52,984 bases of DNA from REEB426 sp964551975 (GTDB lineage: Bacteria > Actinomycetota > Actinomycetes > S36-B12). The first letter of the stretch is position 1. Every line of letters starts with the position of its first letter. The notes under the pieces were generated by a model that saw only the letters and a list, made by a program, of their open reading frames with translations, had not been told where the DNA came from and searched no databases. Below, one piece after another: positions 40,913 to 49,171 of this stretch. Location: contig CAZKFI010000008.1 in NCBI GenBank assembly GCA_964551975.1, forward strand, positions 1 through 52,984, written 5' to 3'. A program made the position numbers and the translations under genes.

Positions 40913-41790
40913 TGGACCTGCTCCTTGAGCCCCTCACCTACGCCTTCTTCACCAAAGGGCTCTTGGTTGCAGGCCTGTCAGGGGCATTACTCGGCTTCAT
41001 AGGTGTGTTCATCGTGCTTCGCGGCATGAGTTACATCGGGCATGGTCTGTCACATTCGATTTTCGGTGGATTTGCTGCGGCGCAGCTCTTCGCCGCGCAG
41101 TTCTACCTGCTTGGTGCCGGCCTTTGGGGTATCGCATCGGCTATTGCAATAACGACCGTGGCCAAACGCGGGCGTGTTGGTGCTGATGCAGCCATCGGGG
41201 TTATCACCACCGCTTCGTTCGCGTTGGGTGTCGCACTGTTCGCCAAGTTCGGGACAAGCGGCCCGTCATTTGAGAACGCACTCTTCGGCAGCATCCTGGG
41301 CATCACTCCCGAGCAGATCGCCGGCCTCGTCGCCATCACCATCCTGACCGGCGTCTTCGTATTTCTGCGCTATCGGGCCCTGCTGTTCAGCACCTTCGAT
41401 CCCGATGTGGCCGATGTCTCGGGTGTGCGCGTTGGTCGCCTTGAAGCCATGCTCATGGTGATCCTGTCGTTGGCGATCTTGGCGACGCTGACGGTTATCG
41501 GTGTCACCTTGGTTGCAGCAATGCTGGTGATTCCCGCGGTTATCGCGCGAATGCTGACGGATTCATTTGCTCGAATGCTGACGTTGAGCACCGTGGTCGG
41601 CATTGCCTGCGGCGTCATCGGTATGTACTTGAGCTACTTCGCAGGAGTTCCATCCGGCACCATGATCGTTCTGGTCGGGGCCTTCCTGTTCCTGATCGTC
41701 CTGGCGGTAACCGGCGGACGGGGTCTGCGCCGCTCGGTGGGGCTGGATTCCCACGCTGAAGGACCGATCCTGGCACCGGTCGGTCGCTGA
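40912..41790 (+). CDS. Metal ABC transporter permease
   Basis: About 292 residues with 8-9 hydrophobic helices of the ABC-3 permease family. RGMSYIGHGLSHSIFGG is the conserved start-of-core segment, and GVTLVAAMLVIPAVIARMLTDSFARML the permease motif that contacts the ATPase. PSGTMIVLVGAFLFLIVL ends the core. ATG at 40912 is preferred over GTG 40909 because GAGGAG is then 7 nt away. No zur or mntR gene is beside it. It completes the Zn/Mn importer. Confidence 0.93.
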   Translation: MDLLLEPLTYAFFTKGLLVAGLSGALLGFIGVFIVLRGMSYIGHGLSHSIFGGFAAAQLFAAQFYLLGAGLWGIASAIAITTVAKRGRVGADAAIGVITTASFALGVALFAKFGTSGPSFENALFGSILGITPEQIAGLVAITILTGVFVFLRYRALLFSTFDPDVADVSGVRVGRLEAMLMVILSLAILATLTVIGVTLVAAMLVIPAVIARMLTDSFARMLTLSTVVGIACGVIGMYLSYFAGVPSGTMIVLVGAFLFLIVLAVTGGRGLRRSVGLDSHAEGPILAPVGR

Positions 41791-41845
41791 TCCGGTACCT
41801 GCTGGGGATGCTGCCGCGGAGTGTTCGTCCTGATGACCCGCGGCG

Positions 41846-41851
41846 TAGGCT
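41846..41851 (+). promoter_or_regulatory. -10-like box TAGGCT before the DUF3618 gene
   Basis: TAGGCT, six bases, GTG at 41858. It probably drives the four-gene run to 44968. Confidence 0.55.
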
Positions 41852-41857
41852 CCTCCT

Positions 41858-42136
41858 GTGACCGCAACCTTGCCGAGTGCAGCCCAAGCCACTCCCAAGC
41901 GATCTGTCGCGGACTGGCAGGCCGAAGTCGATGCCGCTCGCTCAGAGATGCTCGCTTCGATAGAGCAGGTCAAAGCACAGCTGACCCCGCAGGCCCTTGT
42001 CCAGCGTGGGCTTCGGGGCGCGGCAGGGTGGTTCGTCGGTCCCAATGGCGTTCGCCCTGAACGTGTGGCGATTGCCGGAGCCGTAGCCGTCGGCATCGTC
42101 TTGGTCGTCGCCCTCGGCAGCCGGCGGCAGAAGTAG
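41858..42136 (+). CDS. DUF3618 single-pass membrane protein
   Basis: The 92-residue protein has an N-terminal helix matching DUF3618 (ADWQAEVDAARSEMLASIEQVKAQLTPQAL), a linker and one transmembrane helix (VAIAGAVAVGIVLVVALG) close to a basic C-terminus. The family is found in Actinobacteria without known function. Its GTG start has a TAGGCT box six bases upstream. The GroES-like gene begins two bases after the stop. Confidence 0.85.
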   Translation: MTATLPSAAQATPKRSVADWQAEVDAARSEMLASIEQVKAQLTPQALVQRGLRGAAGWFVGPNGVRPERVAIAGAVAVGIVLVVALGSRRQK

Positions 42137-42138
42137 CT

Positions 42139-42498
42139 GTGCCGGTGGATGAAGCACCCCCCGACGTTCGGCCAGCCCCGGACGGGTCTGTGCCTATTCG
42201 CCTCCTACATGACCGGGTCCTAGTGCGGCAGGGCCCCGAAGATGGCGAACGGCGCTCCAGCGGTGGCATCGTCATTCCCGCTACCGCGCAGGTGGGCCGG
42301 CGACTTGCCTGGGCACGTGTCGTGGGCATCGGTCCTAACGTGCGAACCGTGGAAATTGGCGATCGCGTGCTGTTCGAACCTGAGGATCGTGGCGAGGTCG
42401 AGTTGCAGGGCCACGACTACGTGCTCCTGCGTGAACGAGATGTGCATGCGGTTGCCACTGATCGAAGCGCGCCAAGCGGTACCGGGCTTTACCTCTAA
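42139..42498 (+). CDS. GroES-like co-chaperonin paralogue
   Basis: The 119-residue protein has the Cpn10 beta-barrel pattern IRLLHDRVLVRQ, then SSGGIVIPATAQ, ARVVGIGPN, VEIGDRVLFEPEDRGEVEL and DYVLLRERDVHAV. A usual GroES is about 97 aa and has a mobile loop with a GroEL-binding IVL-type tripeptide; here the GGIVIP segment supplies it, with an extra N-terminal arm and C-terminal tail. No groEL is adjacent, so this is likely a second, divergent copy. GTG start; the sulfotransferase gene follows 5 bp after the stop. Confidence 0.85.
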   Translation: MPVDEAPPDVRPAPDGSVPIRLLHDRVLVRQGPEDGERRSSGGIVIPATAQVGRRLAWARVVGIGPNVRTVEIGDRVLFEPEDRGEVELQGHDYVLLRERDVHAVATDRSAPSGTGLYL

Positions 42499-42503
42499 CC
42501 ATC

Positions 42504-43388
42504 GTGGATCCTTCCTCCTGCGAACCAGGTAGTTCGCCGATCCTGGTGGGTGGCACCGGGCGAAGTGGATCCACCGTGGTGGGCCACATCCTCGATCACC
42601 ACCCCCAGTTGGCGTTGACTCGACCGATGGAAGTGCGCTTCATCACCGGACGCCATGGCCTGGCGGAGGCCCTGGACATCGCCCAGCGCAATCCAGACCA
42701 GGCCGACGAGGTGAGTGCATTAGCGGTCGACCGACTGAAGAATCGTTGGTACTTCCGCGCCGAAGAGGTCGGACTGCACACCACCGTGGCCCGGCCTGAT
42801 CTTGACGGGTGGTGTCAGGACTACCGCAACGGTTTCGCCACTGACGCTGTTAGGTCAACCCAGGCATTGACGGAACAGATCATGCGACGAGTTGTCGCAC
42901 CGCTATCGGGACTTCGTTGGGTGGACACCATGCCAGCAAATGCGCGAAACGCAGACTTAGTCGCCAGGATCTACCCGAATGCACAGATCATTGCGGTTGA
43001 GCGCGATGGTCGTGATGTAGCTGCGTCCTTCGTCCAGCAGCCCTTCGGTCCGGACGATCCATTTCAGGCGCTGCGCAAGTGGGAGCAGCGCACCCTGCGC
43101 ATCCATCGTGCTGCCAAGGCCTGCGCGCCCGATCGCATGCTCATCGTGCAATTGATGGATCTGGTGTCTGAGGACCGAGGGGGCACTATCCAGCGCATCT
43201 GCGACTTCCTGGGCCTACCTGTTGATGCTGGGATGGTTGCCTGGTTCGATGACAATGTGACCGCAGTGGCCGCGCACCCGGATCGATGGCGCCGCCAGTT
43301 CGATCGCAAAACAGCGGATCGACTGGATAAGCGGTACGCGGAAGCCGTCGAACGCCTCCGGGCAGCAGGCGTGCAGGAATTCAGATGA
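42504..43388 (+). CDS. Sulfotransferase family protein
   Basis: The 294-residue protein opens with the PAPS 5'-phosphosulfate P-loop GGTGRSGSTVVGHIL, and later has VERDGRDVAASFV, the 3'-phosphate loop typical of sulfotransferases. KWEQRTLRIHRAAK and DFLGLPVDAGMV are further family segments. It would move sulfate from PAPS to a hydroxyl; the acceptor is unknown. ATGA overlap with the downstream desaturase-like gene suggests a joint product, for example a sulfated lipid or terpenoid; that is inference. Confidence 0.85.
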   Translation: MDPSSCEPGSSPILVGGTGRSGSTVVGHILDHHPQLALTRPMEVRFITGRHGLAEALDIAQRNPDQADEVSALAVDRLKNRWYFRAEEVGLHTTVARPDLDGWCQDYRNGFATDAVRSTQALTEQIMRRVVAPLSGLRWVDTMPANARNADLVARIYPNAQIIAVERDGRDVAASFVQQPFGPDDPFQALRKWEQRTLRIHRAAKACAPDRMLIVQLMDLVSEDRGGTIQRICDFLGLPVDAGMVAWFDDNVTAVAAHPDRWRRQFDRKTADRLDKRYAEAVERLRAAGVQEFR

Positions 43389-44968
43389 CCGACGACCTGA
43401 CGTTGGTCGACGGTGAGCGTTTCGATGACGTGATTATCGGCGCAGGACACAACGGCCTGGTGGCCGCCTGCTACCTCGCCCTGGCAGGTCGCGATGTGTG
43501 CATTGTGGAGGCGGCGAACCTCATCGGAGGTGCGGCAGTCTCACCCCAGGTATTCACCGGCGTCGATGCTCGCCTGTCTAAATACGCCTACCTCGTGTCA
43601 CTGCTCCCGGATTCGATCCGTGCTGATCTCGGCGTTGAACTGCCACTGGTCGAACGCAGCACAGCGTCCTATACCCCGGATCCCAGGAATCCAGCGCGCG
43701 GACTTTTGGTACCGGCTACCAAGACCCAAGCCTTCACTGACCACCTGAACGACTTCACGGGATCACCAACGGAAGCTGGGAACTGGCAGGCATTTCAGGA
43801 TCGGCTGCAGACCATGGCGCAACGAGTGTTTCCGACACTGACCGCACCGTTGATGGATCCGCAATCGATGGAGCAACTCATTGATGATGAGCCCACGTGG
43901 CGTGACCTCTTCGTGCAGCCTCTTGGCCAGGTACTGGAGCGCACCTTCAGCAACGATGTTGTCCGTGGCCTTGTTTTTACCGACGCACTGATCGGCACGT
44001 TCAGTCACGCACACGATGCGACGCTGCGTCAGAACGCCTGCTTCCTTTACCACGTGATCGGTAACGGGACCGGTGACTGGGATTTGCCCGTGGGGGGCAT
44101 GGGCGCATTGACGCAGGCACTCGGGCGGCGCGCTGAGGAACTCGGGGTGCAGATTCACCTGCAGTCCCGTGCCGTTGAAGTCACCAGTGACGGAAGCAAC
44201 GCATCCGTGGTGGTGGAGACGGCAACGGGCAGGCGGAATCTGCACTGCATCAACGTATTGGCGAACTGCGCTCCCGCAGTGCTGGCCGGCTTACAGGGTA
44301 GGCAGTCCGAATCAACGCTCGCGGGTGCACAGATCAAGGTGAATCTTCTGCTGCAGCGCCTACCAGAACTCCAGGACCGTGCCGTGGACCCCGAGCAGGC
44401 ATTCAGTGGCACCTTCCACGTGAATGAGGGTTACGCGCACCTCAATGCGTCATTCTTCGCAGGTGAACAAGGCGCTCTGCCTGAACCGGTGCCCTGCGAG
44501 ACGTACTGTCACACTCTGGGTGATCGGAGCATTCTCGGTCCGGAACTTCAAGCCACGACGGCACAGACCCTGACCGTTTTCGCACTGAACACTCCCCACG
44601 CGATCTTCGCTAACGGCAGCATCGACCGCACCAGGGCTGTGCAGTCCGTCCTCATGAGTATCAACAGCGTGCTGGCCGAACCCATTGAGCCACTGCTCAT
44701 GCTGGACGGAGATGGGCAGCCGTGTATCGACGTGAGCACCACTGTCGATCTGGAGCACACGCTGGGAATCCCGGGGGGCAATATCTTTCACACGCCACTG
44801 GACCTGCCGTTCGCCCAATCCAACGCAGAGGTCGGCACATGGGGTGTGGAGACTGACCTGCCAAACGTGTTCATTTGCGGCGCTGGGGCCCGACGCGGCG
44901 GTGGGGTCTCGGGAATCCCCGGTCACAACGCCGCTCAGGCGGTACTACGGGGTGCAACCAATCACTGA
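43385..44968 (+). CDS. Phytoene desaturase-like FAD-dependent oxidoreductase
   Basis: The 527-residue protein has the N-terminal dinucleotide fold VIIGAGHNGLVAACYLALAGRDVCIVEAA and the C-terminal FAD contact LPNVFICGAGARRGGGVSGIPGHNAAQ, as in the CrtI/PYROXD2 group. Length, the SKYAYLVSLLPDSI segment and the WDLPVGGMGALTQAL stretch resemble PYROXD2-like enzymes more than true phytoene desaturases, so no carotenoid reaction should be assumed. Its start overlaps the sulfotransferase stop by four bases. It ends 7 bp inside the convergent HAD gene. Confidence 0.85.
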   Translation: MTDDLTLVDGERFDDVIIGAGHNGLVAACYLALAGRDVCIVEAANLIGGAAVSPQVFTGVDARLSKYAYLVSLLPDSIRADLGVELPLVERSTASYTPDPRNPARGLLVPATKTQAFTDHLNDFTGSPTEAGNWQAFQDRLQTMAQRVFPTLTAPLMDPQSMEQLIDDEPTWRDLFVQPLGQVLERTFSNDVVRGLVFTDALIGTFSHAHDATLRQNACFLYHVIGNGTGDWDLPVGGMGALTQALGRRAEELGVQIHLQSRAVEVTSDGSNASVVVETATGRRNLHCINVLANCAPAVLAGLQGRQSESTLAGAQIKVNLLLQRLPELQDRAVDPEQAFSGTFHVNEGYAHLNASFFAGEQGALPEPVPCETYCHTLGDRSILGPELQATTAQTLTVFALNTPHAIFANGSIDRTRAVQSVLMSINSVLAEPIEPLLMLDGDGQPCIDVSTTVDLEHTLGIPGGNIFHTPLDLPFAQSNAEVGTWGVETDLPNVFICGAGARRGGGVSGIPGHNAAQAVLRGATNH

Positions 44969-45663
44969 CGAGCGAGGAATTCCAACAGCTCGCTTCGTCC
45001 AGTTGCCAGATCGGAGATGAACAGATCCGGTTGCACCGCCTGCAACTCCGGATGGTCGTGCAGGCCAGTGGCGACCAGTACCCCGGGAAATCCACCGGCC
45101 CGTGCCGCCTCGAGATCGAGTGGTGTGTCACCGATGACGACTGCAACGACGGAAGTGAAATCTGGATGCGTCCGCAGGGTTCGGCCGGCGAGGGCGCCGA
45201 GTTCTGTGCGGTGCGTGGGTTCGGTACCGAAGAAGCAGAAGTTCTGATCGATGTGACCCCAGAGCCCAGCCGACTCGAGCTTCACCTGCGCTCGAAGCGG
45301 CACGTTTCCGGTCAGCAGTCCGTGCTGCCAGCCCTGCTCAGTCAACTCTTCCAAGAGCTCGGCCACGGCCGGTGCAGGCTTGGCCGCTTCCTGAGCCAGC
45401 TCGGCACGTGACGTGTTCAGCAGGTCATCGAACAGCGCTTGCAGGCTCAACTCATCCAGGGTGACACCTTCCTGCTGGGCGAGTTCGGCGAAAATCTGGC
45501 CATCGGTCTTGCCGGATGTACGCGGGGTCGTTGGAGTGGGTAGGCCCATGACGCGCCCGAAGGTCTGGGCATGTTTGTCGCGCGCACGACCATGCATGCT
45601 GATCAGGGTTCCGTCGATATCCCACAGCAATAGTCGCAGGTGGGTATCGGGAGGAGGTGTCAC
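44962..45663 (-). CDS. HAD-family hydrolase
   Basis: The 233-residue phosphatase-like protein has motif I WDIDGTLISMHG (nucleophile Asp, acid Asp), motif II LLTGN, motif III Lys region RAQVKLESAG and motif IV VVIGDTPLDLEAARAGG. A helical cap domain lies between motifs I and II, as in phosphoglycolate phosphatase-like HADs. The substrate is unknown. It converges with the desaturase-like gene and overlaps it by 7 bp, and its start (GTG) overlaps the upstream hydrolase stop by 4 bp. Confidence 0.88.
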   Translation of the reverse strand: MTPPPDTHLRLLLWDIDGTLISMHGRARDKHAQTFGRVMGLPTPTTPRTSGKTDGQIFAELAQQEGVTLDELSLQALFDDLLNTSRAELAQEAAKPAPAVAELLEELTEQGWQHGLLTGNVPLRAQVKLESAGLWGHIDQNFCFFGTEPTHRTELGALAGRTLRTHPDFTSVVAVVIGDTPLDLEAARAGGFPGVLVATGLHDHPELQAVQPDLFISDLATGRSELLEFLARQ

Positions 45664-46664
45664 GAGGTTGCTTTCTCACTTTCGCGCACGTGTGTGTCGA
45701 GGAACGCCAGTGTACGGTCAAAGGACTTTGCCCACGGCCCGTAGAGGTAGTGACCCCCGCCCTTGATCTCGATGAGTTCGGCATCAACAGACTGTCGGCG
45801 CAGTTCCTGCATTGCGCGGCGGGTCCAGCCGATTGGGCAACTTTCATCGGCCGTGCCATGCACGATCAACAGGGGATCGGTGATGCGATCAAAGTAATTG
45901 ATCGCCGAGATGTCGTCCCACCACGCTGGGTTTGCCTCCGGTGAGCCATAGCGCGCGAAGATCTCCTTGCGCAGAGCCGCATCCGACCGCTGCCACTTGT
46001 TGAAGTTATCGACCGCATCGGCACTCACCGGGGCGTAGAGGACGGCGGCCTTGAAGGTGCCGGGTGCAGTCACGAGCGCGTTGTAGCCGACTCCTCCACC
46101 CATTGATCGACCGAGGAAACCGATTCGATCCGAATCAAGGTAGGGCAAATTGGATGACTGCACGGCGCGTGCGGCGTTGATGACATCTTCGGTGTAGCCC
46201 AAACGTAGTCGCAATGCGTTATTCGGATCATCATCGGAGCCAGCGTGATTGCGATAGTCAACATGGAGGGCGACATACCCATTGCGGGCCAGGGCATCCT
46301 GTTCTCGCCGGAATCCCTGTCCGGTCACGTAGACATCAGGGTCGATATACCCGTGTGCCAAGACGATAACCGGAAAAGGCCCCTTGCCCTTCGGAACATT
46401 CATGATGCCGGAGATCTTCAGACCGTTGGAGCGGTACGTCACCGCATACTTGGTGTAGGCACCCGTCCGCGCCAGAACCCGACCTACCTTGAGGTCAGAT
46501 CCGCGCTGCTCCTTCGACATCAGGGAAGGTAGTGACACCGGATGAGGAGTCTCCACCGTTGGTGCGGCTGCAACCGCGGGCGCCATCGACAGACCCAAAG
46601 CGGCAGTTGCGGCGCAGCCGGCCAAAAAGGTAGCGAGAATTCCCCGAGTTGCCTTGCGATGCAT
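45660..46664 (-). CDS. Secreted alpha/beta hydrolase (prolyl-oligopeptidase-like)
   Basis: The 334-residue protein has a signal peptide (ILATFLAGCAATAALGLSMAPAVA) and an alpha/beta hydrolase fold. The nucleophile is in FLGRSMGGGVGY, the acid in HGTADESCPI and the His in GGGHYLYGPW; LAHGYIDPD is the oxyanion strand. It is related to S9 peptidase C-terminal domains and acyl-hydrolases; natural substrate unknown. ATG at 46664 has TACAGT six bases upstream, a probable leaderless promoter that runs on into the HAD gene. Confidence 0.87.
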   Translation of the reverse strand: MHRKATRGILATFLAGCAATAALGLSMAPAVAAAPTVETPHPVSLPSLMSKEQRGSDLKVGRVLARTGAYTKYAVTYRSNGLKISGIMNVPKGKGPFPVIVLAHGYIDPDVYVTGQGFRREQDALARNGYVALHVDYRNHAGSDDDPNNALRLRLGYTEDVINAARAVQSSNLPYLDSDRIGFLGRSMGGGVGYNALVTAPGTFKAAVLYAPVSADAVDNFNKWQRSDAALRKEIFARYGSPEANPAWWDDISAINYFDRITDPLLIVHGTADESCPIGWTRRAMQELRRQSVDAELIEIKGGGHYLYGPWAKSFDRTLAFLDTHVRESEKATS

Positions 46665-46670
46665 GCCAAC

Positions 46671-46676
46671 ACTGTA
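46671..46676 (-). promoter_or_regulatory. -10-like box TACAGT before the secreted hydrolase gene
   Basis: Minus-strand TACAGT, six bases, then the ATG at 46664. Confidence 0.5.
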
Positions 46677-46705
46677 GATCGAATCGTGATTTCCTGCAGT
46701 CGGGT

Positions 46706-46711
46706 TATTCT
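46706..46711 (+). promoter_or_regulatory. -10-like box TATTCT before the serine protease gene
   Basis: TATTCT, seven bases, then an ATG at 46719 in the protease frame. Confidence 0.45.
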
Positions 46712-46718
46712 GCTGGTG

Positions 46719-48260
46719 ATGAGCGGCTCGCGTGGTGCCTCAGCCCATTTGGGTGTGTGTTGGCTCAAGGGTGTGTGTTTGCTCAAGGGTATGTGTTCAC
46801 TCAAGGGTGTCGCGTCCCTTGTCAGCGTGTTTCTGGTGCTGGGGCTCGGTGCATCGCCAGCGGGCGCATTCGAGAGCCGCATTATGGGCGGCAGTGGAGC
46901 TGGTGGGTCCTCGAACGTGGTCGCAATCTCCGCCCGTGACGAGAACGGCTGGTGGTTATGCAGCGCCGCGATCTGGAAGCCACGGATCCTGGTTACTGCA
47001 GCGCATTGCGTCACGAAAGAGGGTTCCGCCGATCCGGCACTGGAGGTTCGGGTATTCCCGCCGGGTGCCGAGGCCCTGGTCTACAGCAACATCGGACCCC
47101 AGGGTGCAAGTGCGGTGCCGGTAACCTCAATCCTGCGACCCGCGGGGTACGTCAACGCATCTGAACTCGTCCAACCCAACGACATCGCTTTCCTGGTTCT
47201 GGGGAGTGACCTCGCCCCCGCTGGCTTTGGTCGTCTTGCGACTTCCGCGGAGTTGACCAACTGGGCCTCCATCGCCAAGCCCATTACTCACGTTGGTTAT
47301 GGATTGACCGGCCCGAATCAGCGGTCGACGACCCCACACACCACAACGCTGTCACTTGTTGAATTCATGAACGGTCGCTATGGCCAGCAGTTCAGTACGG
47401 CACAGACCGCACAGGTATCAATCTGTCCGGGGGATAGTGGAAGCCCGGCATTCGTCGACCAGGCAAACGGTGATCTCTTACTTGGCACGATGGCCGGCGG
47501 AACCGGTCCGTGTGGCACCACGGAAGGAGCCCCGGCCTCCACAACTGCCGCAAACGTTGGCCTGGCAGTGATGGGTTACCTCGACCTTGCTGATGCCGCC
47601 TTGGCCCAGGCGGGATATCCATTGATCCCTGGTGCGCCCATGGACCGCGCAGGTACAAGTGCTAGCTCCACAGTATTTCTTGCCTGGCTCCCACCATCCC
47701 GCAATGCCAACACGGTGACGAGCTACGAAGTCGTCGATGAGAACGACTCGGTCGTATGCAGCACTGTTGCCACCACGTGCCGGGTTGAAGGAGTGACGCC
47801 CGGAGATCACTTCTACCGAGTCCGCAGCCTCAACTCCCAAGGTGAGGGCGATGCACGACCGGAAGCAATTGCAGTGCGCGTGGGCGATCCACCGGCGGTG
47901 ATCGGACTGAAGAATGCGAGGGCGACGCCAGTGGTCAGTGGCGTGCGAATAACTGCGCAGGAGGGGTGCTTCGCTGCACGCCAGGGCAGGCGCAACCTGC
48001 AGGCCGAGACGCAGAGCGGATGGGTAAAGCTAGCCTCTGCGACGTTGGTGCGGGATCGGCAGCGATGCCCAAAGCGCAAGCAGCCCTATCTCGCCCGGTA
48101 TGAGTTCACCGTGCCGACAGTCACCGCAGCCGCCACGCAAATCGCACTGCGTACCGTTGGACCTGCTAACACCCAGAGTCGTCAGTCAGGCATCACGGTC
48201 TACCCGAGCTATGAGGTGTTGCTCACGAGCACTCTGCAGGCTCGCAACCCTGCATCTTGA
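46719..48260 (+). CDS. Secreted trypsin-like S1 serine protease with fibronectin III-like domain
   Basis: About 513 residues if the ATG at 46719 is used (TATTCT box seven bases upstream), or 489 from an ATG at 46791. A hydrophobic signal (VASLVSVFLVLGLGASPAGA) leads into an S1 domain with VTAAHCV, NDIAFLVL and GDSGSPAF, the full His-Asp-Ser triad; the first cysteine pair CSAAIW-HC is also present. The chain then has a fibronectin III-like domain (SSTVFLAWLPPSRN to FYRVRSLNSQGEGDA) and a basic beta-rich tail. Three 18-bp repeats encode LKG-V/M-C units before the signal. It is an extracellular protease. Confidence 0.88.
   Translation: MSGSRGASAHLGVCWLKGVCLLKGMCSLKGVASLVSVFLVLGLGASPAGAFESRIMGGSGAGGSSNVVAISARDENGWWLCSAAIWKPRILVTAAHCVTKEGSADPALEVRVFPPGAEALVYSNIGPQGASAVPVTSILRPAGYVNASELVQPNDIAFLVLGSDLAPAGFGRLATSAELTNWASIAKPITHVGYGLTGPNQRSTTPHTTTLSLVEFMNGRYGQQFSTAQTAQVSICPGDSGSPAFVDQANGDLLLGTMAGGTGPCGTTEGAPASTTAANVGLAVMGYLDLADAALAQAGYPLIPGAPMDRAGTSASSTVFLAWLPPSRNANTVTSYEVVDENDSVVCSTVATTCRVEGVTPGDHFYRVRSLNSQGEGDARPEAIAVRVGDPPAVIGLKNARATPVVSGVRITAQEGCFAARQGRRNLQAETQSGWVKLASATLVRDRQRCPKRKQPYLARYEFTVPTVTAAATQIALRTVGPANTQSRQSGITVYPSYEVLLTSTLQARNPAS
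46754..46807 (+). repeat. Three 18-bp tandem repeats at the protease start region
   Basis: Units at 46754, 46772 and 46790 share TGTGT-(T/N)-x-CTCAAGGG. Each encodes six residues of LKGVC type, and each contains AAGGG, a ribosome-site-like core. The third unit includes an in-frame ATG. Confidence 0.9.
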
Positions 48261-48275
48261 ACCCCTGTTCGTAAA

Positions 48276-48289
48276 ACCCGAGAACGGGT
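48276..48289 (-). terminator. Rho-independent terminator for the tail-anchored protein genes
   Basis: On the minus strand ACCCG-TTCT-CGGGT is followed by TTTAC, with a short T run. It begins 5 bases after the stop of the gene at 48294. It may also serve the converging protease gene. Confidence 0.65.
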
Positions 48290-48293
48290 CAGG

Positions 48294-48752
48294 CTACGTT
48301 CGCTGCAGAATGGCCAAGGTAAGCAGTGTCCCCACTGCCGCAGTTGCGATGACCGCCATAACGATCACGATGATCGCTCCTGCCCCCATGCGCTTGCGGT
48401 GTCGCGGACCCTGCGGCTTCGCGGCTTCCTGCTTTGCGCGCTTCTTCTCTGCTCGTGTGGGTTTCGACGCCTTGGACTCCACGGCAACTGGCACTTCGGA
48501 GGCCAGTGGTGATTGCACGACCGCACCGCCGGGGGTGGTGCTCAGGAGGATTCGGGCCGTGTGGCTATCAGGTGGCCCGGTGCCGCGCCACGAAGCGATT
48601 TCAATGACGGTTCCCGGGGGCAATTTGCCGAGTACTACCTTTTGCCCCTCCGGAAGGTTGATCACCAACTCATCACCGGTGGGCAGCGCCGTAATCGCCG
48701 GGGAGGAACTCACGACCTCCGGTGAGGAGGCCGCGCCGTCACTGCTGCTCAT
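48294..48752 (-). CDS. Tail-anchored hypothetical membrane protein
   Basis: The 152-residue protein has a Ser/Thr-rich N-terminus, a small beta-rich domain (GDELVINLPEGQKVVLGKLPPG and VIEIASWRG), a charged stretch (KPTRAEKKRAKQEAAKPQ) and one C-terminal transmembrane helix (AIIVIVMAVIATAAVGTLL). No known domain is recognised. The ATG at 48752 overlaps the stop of the upstream similarly built gene by 4 bp, so they are co-expressed. Topology suggests a cytoplasmic domain anchored at the membrane by the tail. Confidence 0.7.
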   Translation of the reverse strand: MSSSDGAASSPEVVSSSPAITALPTGDELVINLPEGQKVVLGKLPPGTVIEIASWRGTGPPDSHTARILLSTTPGGAVVQSPLASEVPVAVESKASKPTRAEKKRAKQEAAKPQGPRHRKRMGAGAIIVIVMAVIATAAVGTLLTLAILQRT

Positions 48753-49099
48753 GGGGCGGAGTCCATCAGTACAAGCCCTATCCCCGCAACAAGCGCAAGC
48801 ACCCAGGCAATGCCTACGAGGGTCCACAACAGGATGCGTCGACGACGCGGGCGCTTCCAGCTGCGCGTACCGGCAAGGAATGCAGCCTCTTCCTGCACCG
48901 ATCGTTGGCTATCGACAAGGTCAGCGTGCGGCGCACGCCCGGTGAGGATCATGGTGTCGGTCTGCGGAGTCTGCACAATGAACGCACGCTCCCAGCCCTG
49001 GCCACGGAGTACCACCTGCGTCGTGCCACTCGCAGAAATCGCGGCGCTTTCCAGCCACACATTCAGACCTGGATCCAGTCGTGCCAACCGCACATGCAT
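48749..49099 (-). CDS. Tail-anchored hypothetical membrane protein
   Basis: The 116-residue protein has a beta-rich front (RLARLDPGLNVWLESAA, GTTQVVLRGQGWERAFIVQTP), a basic SWKRPRRRR stretch and a single C-terminal helix (ILLWTLVGIAWVLALVAGIGLVLM). It shares this architecture with the protein encoded directly downstream and overlaps it by ATGA. No family is recognised. The two may be partners in one membrane complex; this is inferred from layout only. Confidence 0.7.
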   Translation of the reverse strand: MHVRLARLDPGLNVWLESAAISASGTTQVVLRGQGWERAFIVQTPQTDTMILTGRAPHADLVDSQRSVQEEAAFLAGTRSWKRPRRRRILLWTLVGIAWVLALVAGIGLVLMDSAP

Positions 49100-49159
49100 A
49101 GTGCCAAATCTACGCGCTCACCGGCGGGCAGCGGGTCTAGGTTCACTGTGCCCATGTCC

Positions 49160-49165
49160 TAGTGT
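49160..49165 (+). promoter_or_regulatory. -10-like box TAGTGT before the MFS gene
   Basis: TAGTGT, six bases, GTG at 49172. Confidence 0.5.
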
Positions 49166-49171
49166 TGCGGC

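Noticed and set aside
43385..44968. Assigning the FAD oxidase as crtI of retinal synthesis for the rhodopsin
   Set aside because: Sequence features fit the PYROXD2-like group, no crtB, crtY or blh gene is adjacent, and the partner gene is a sulfotransferase.
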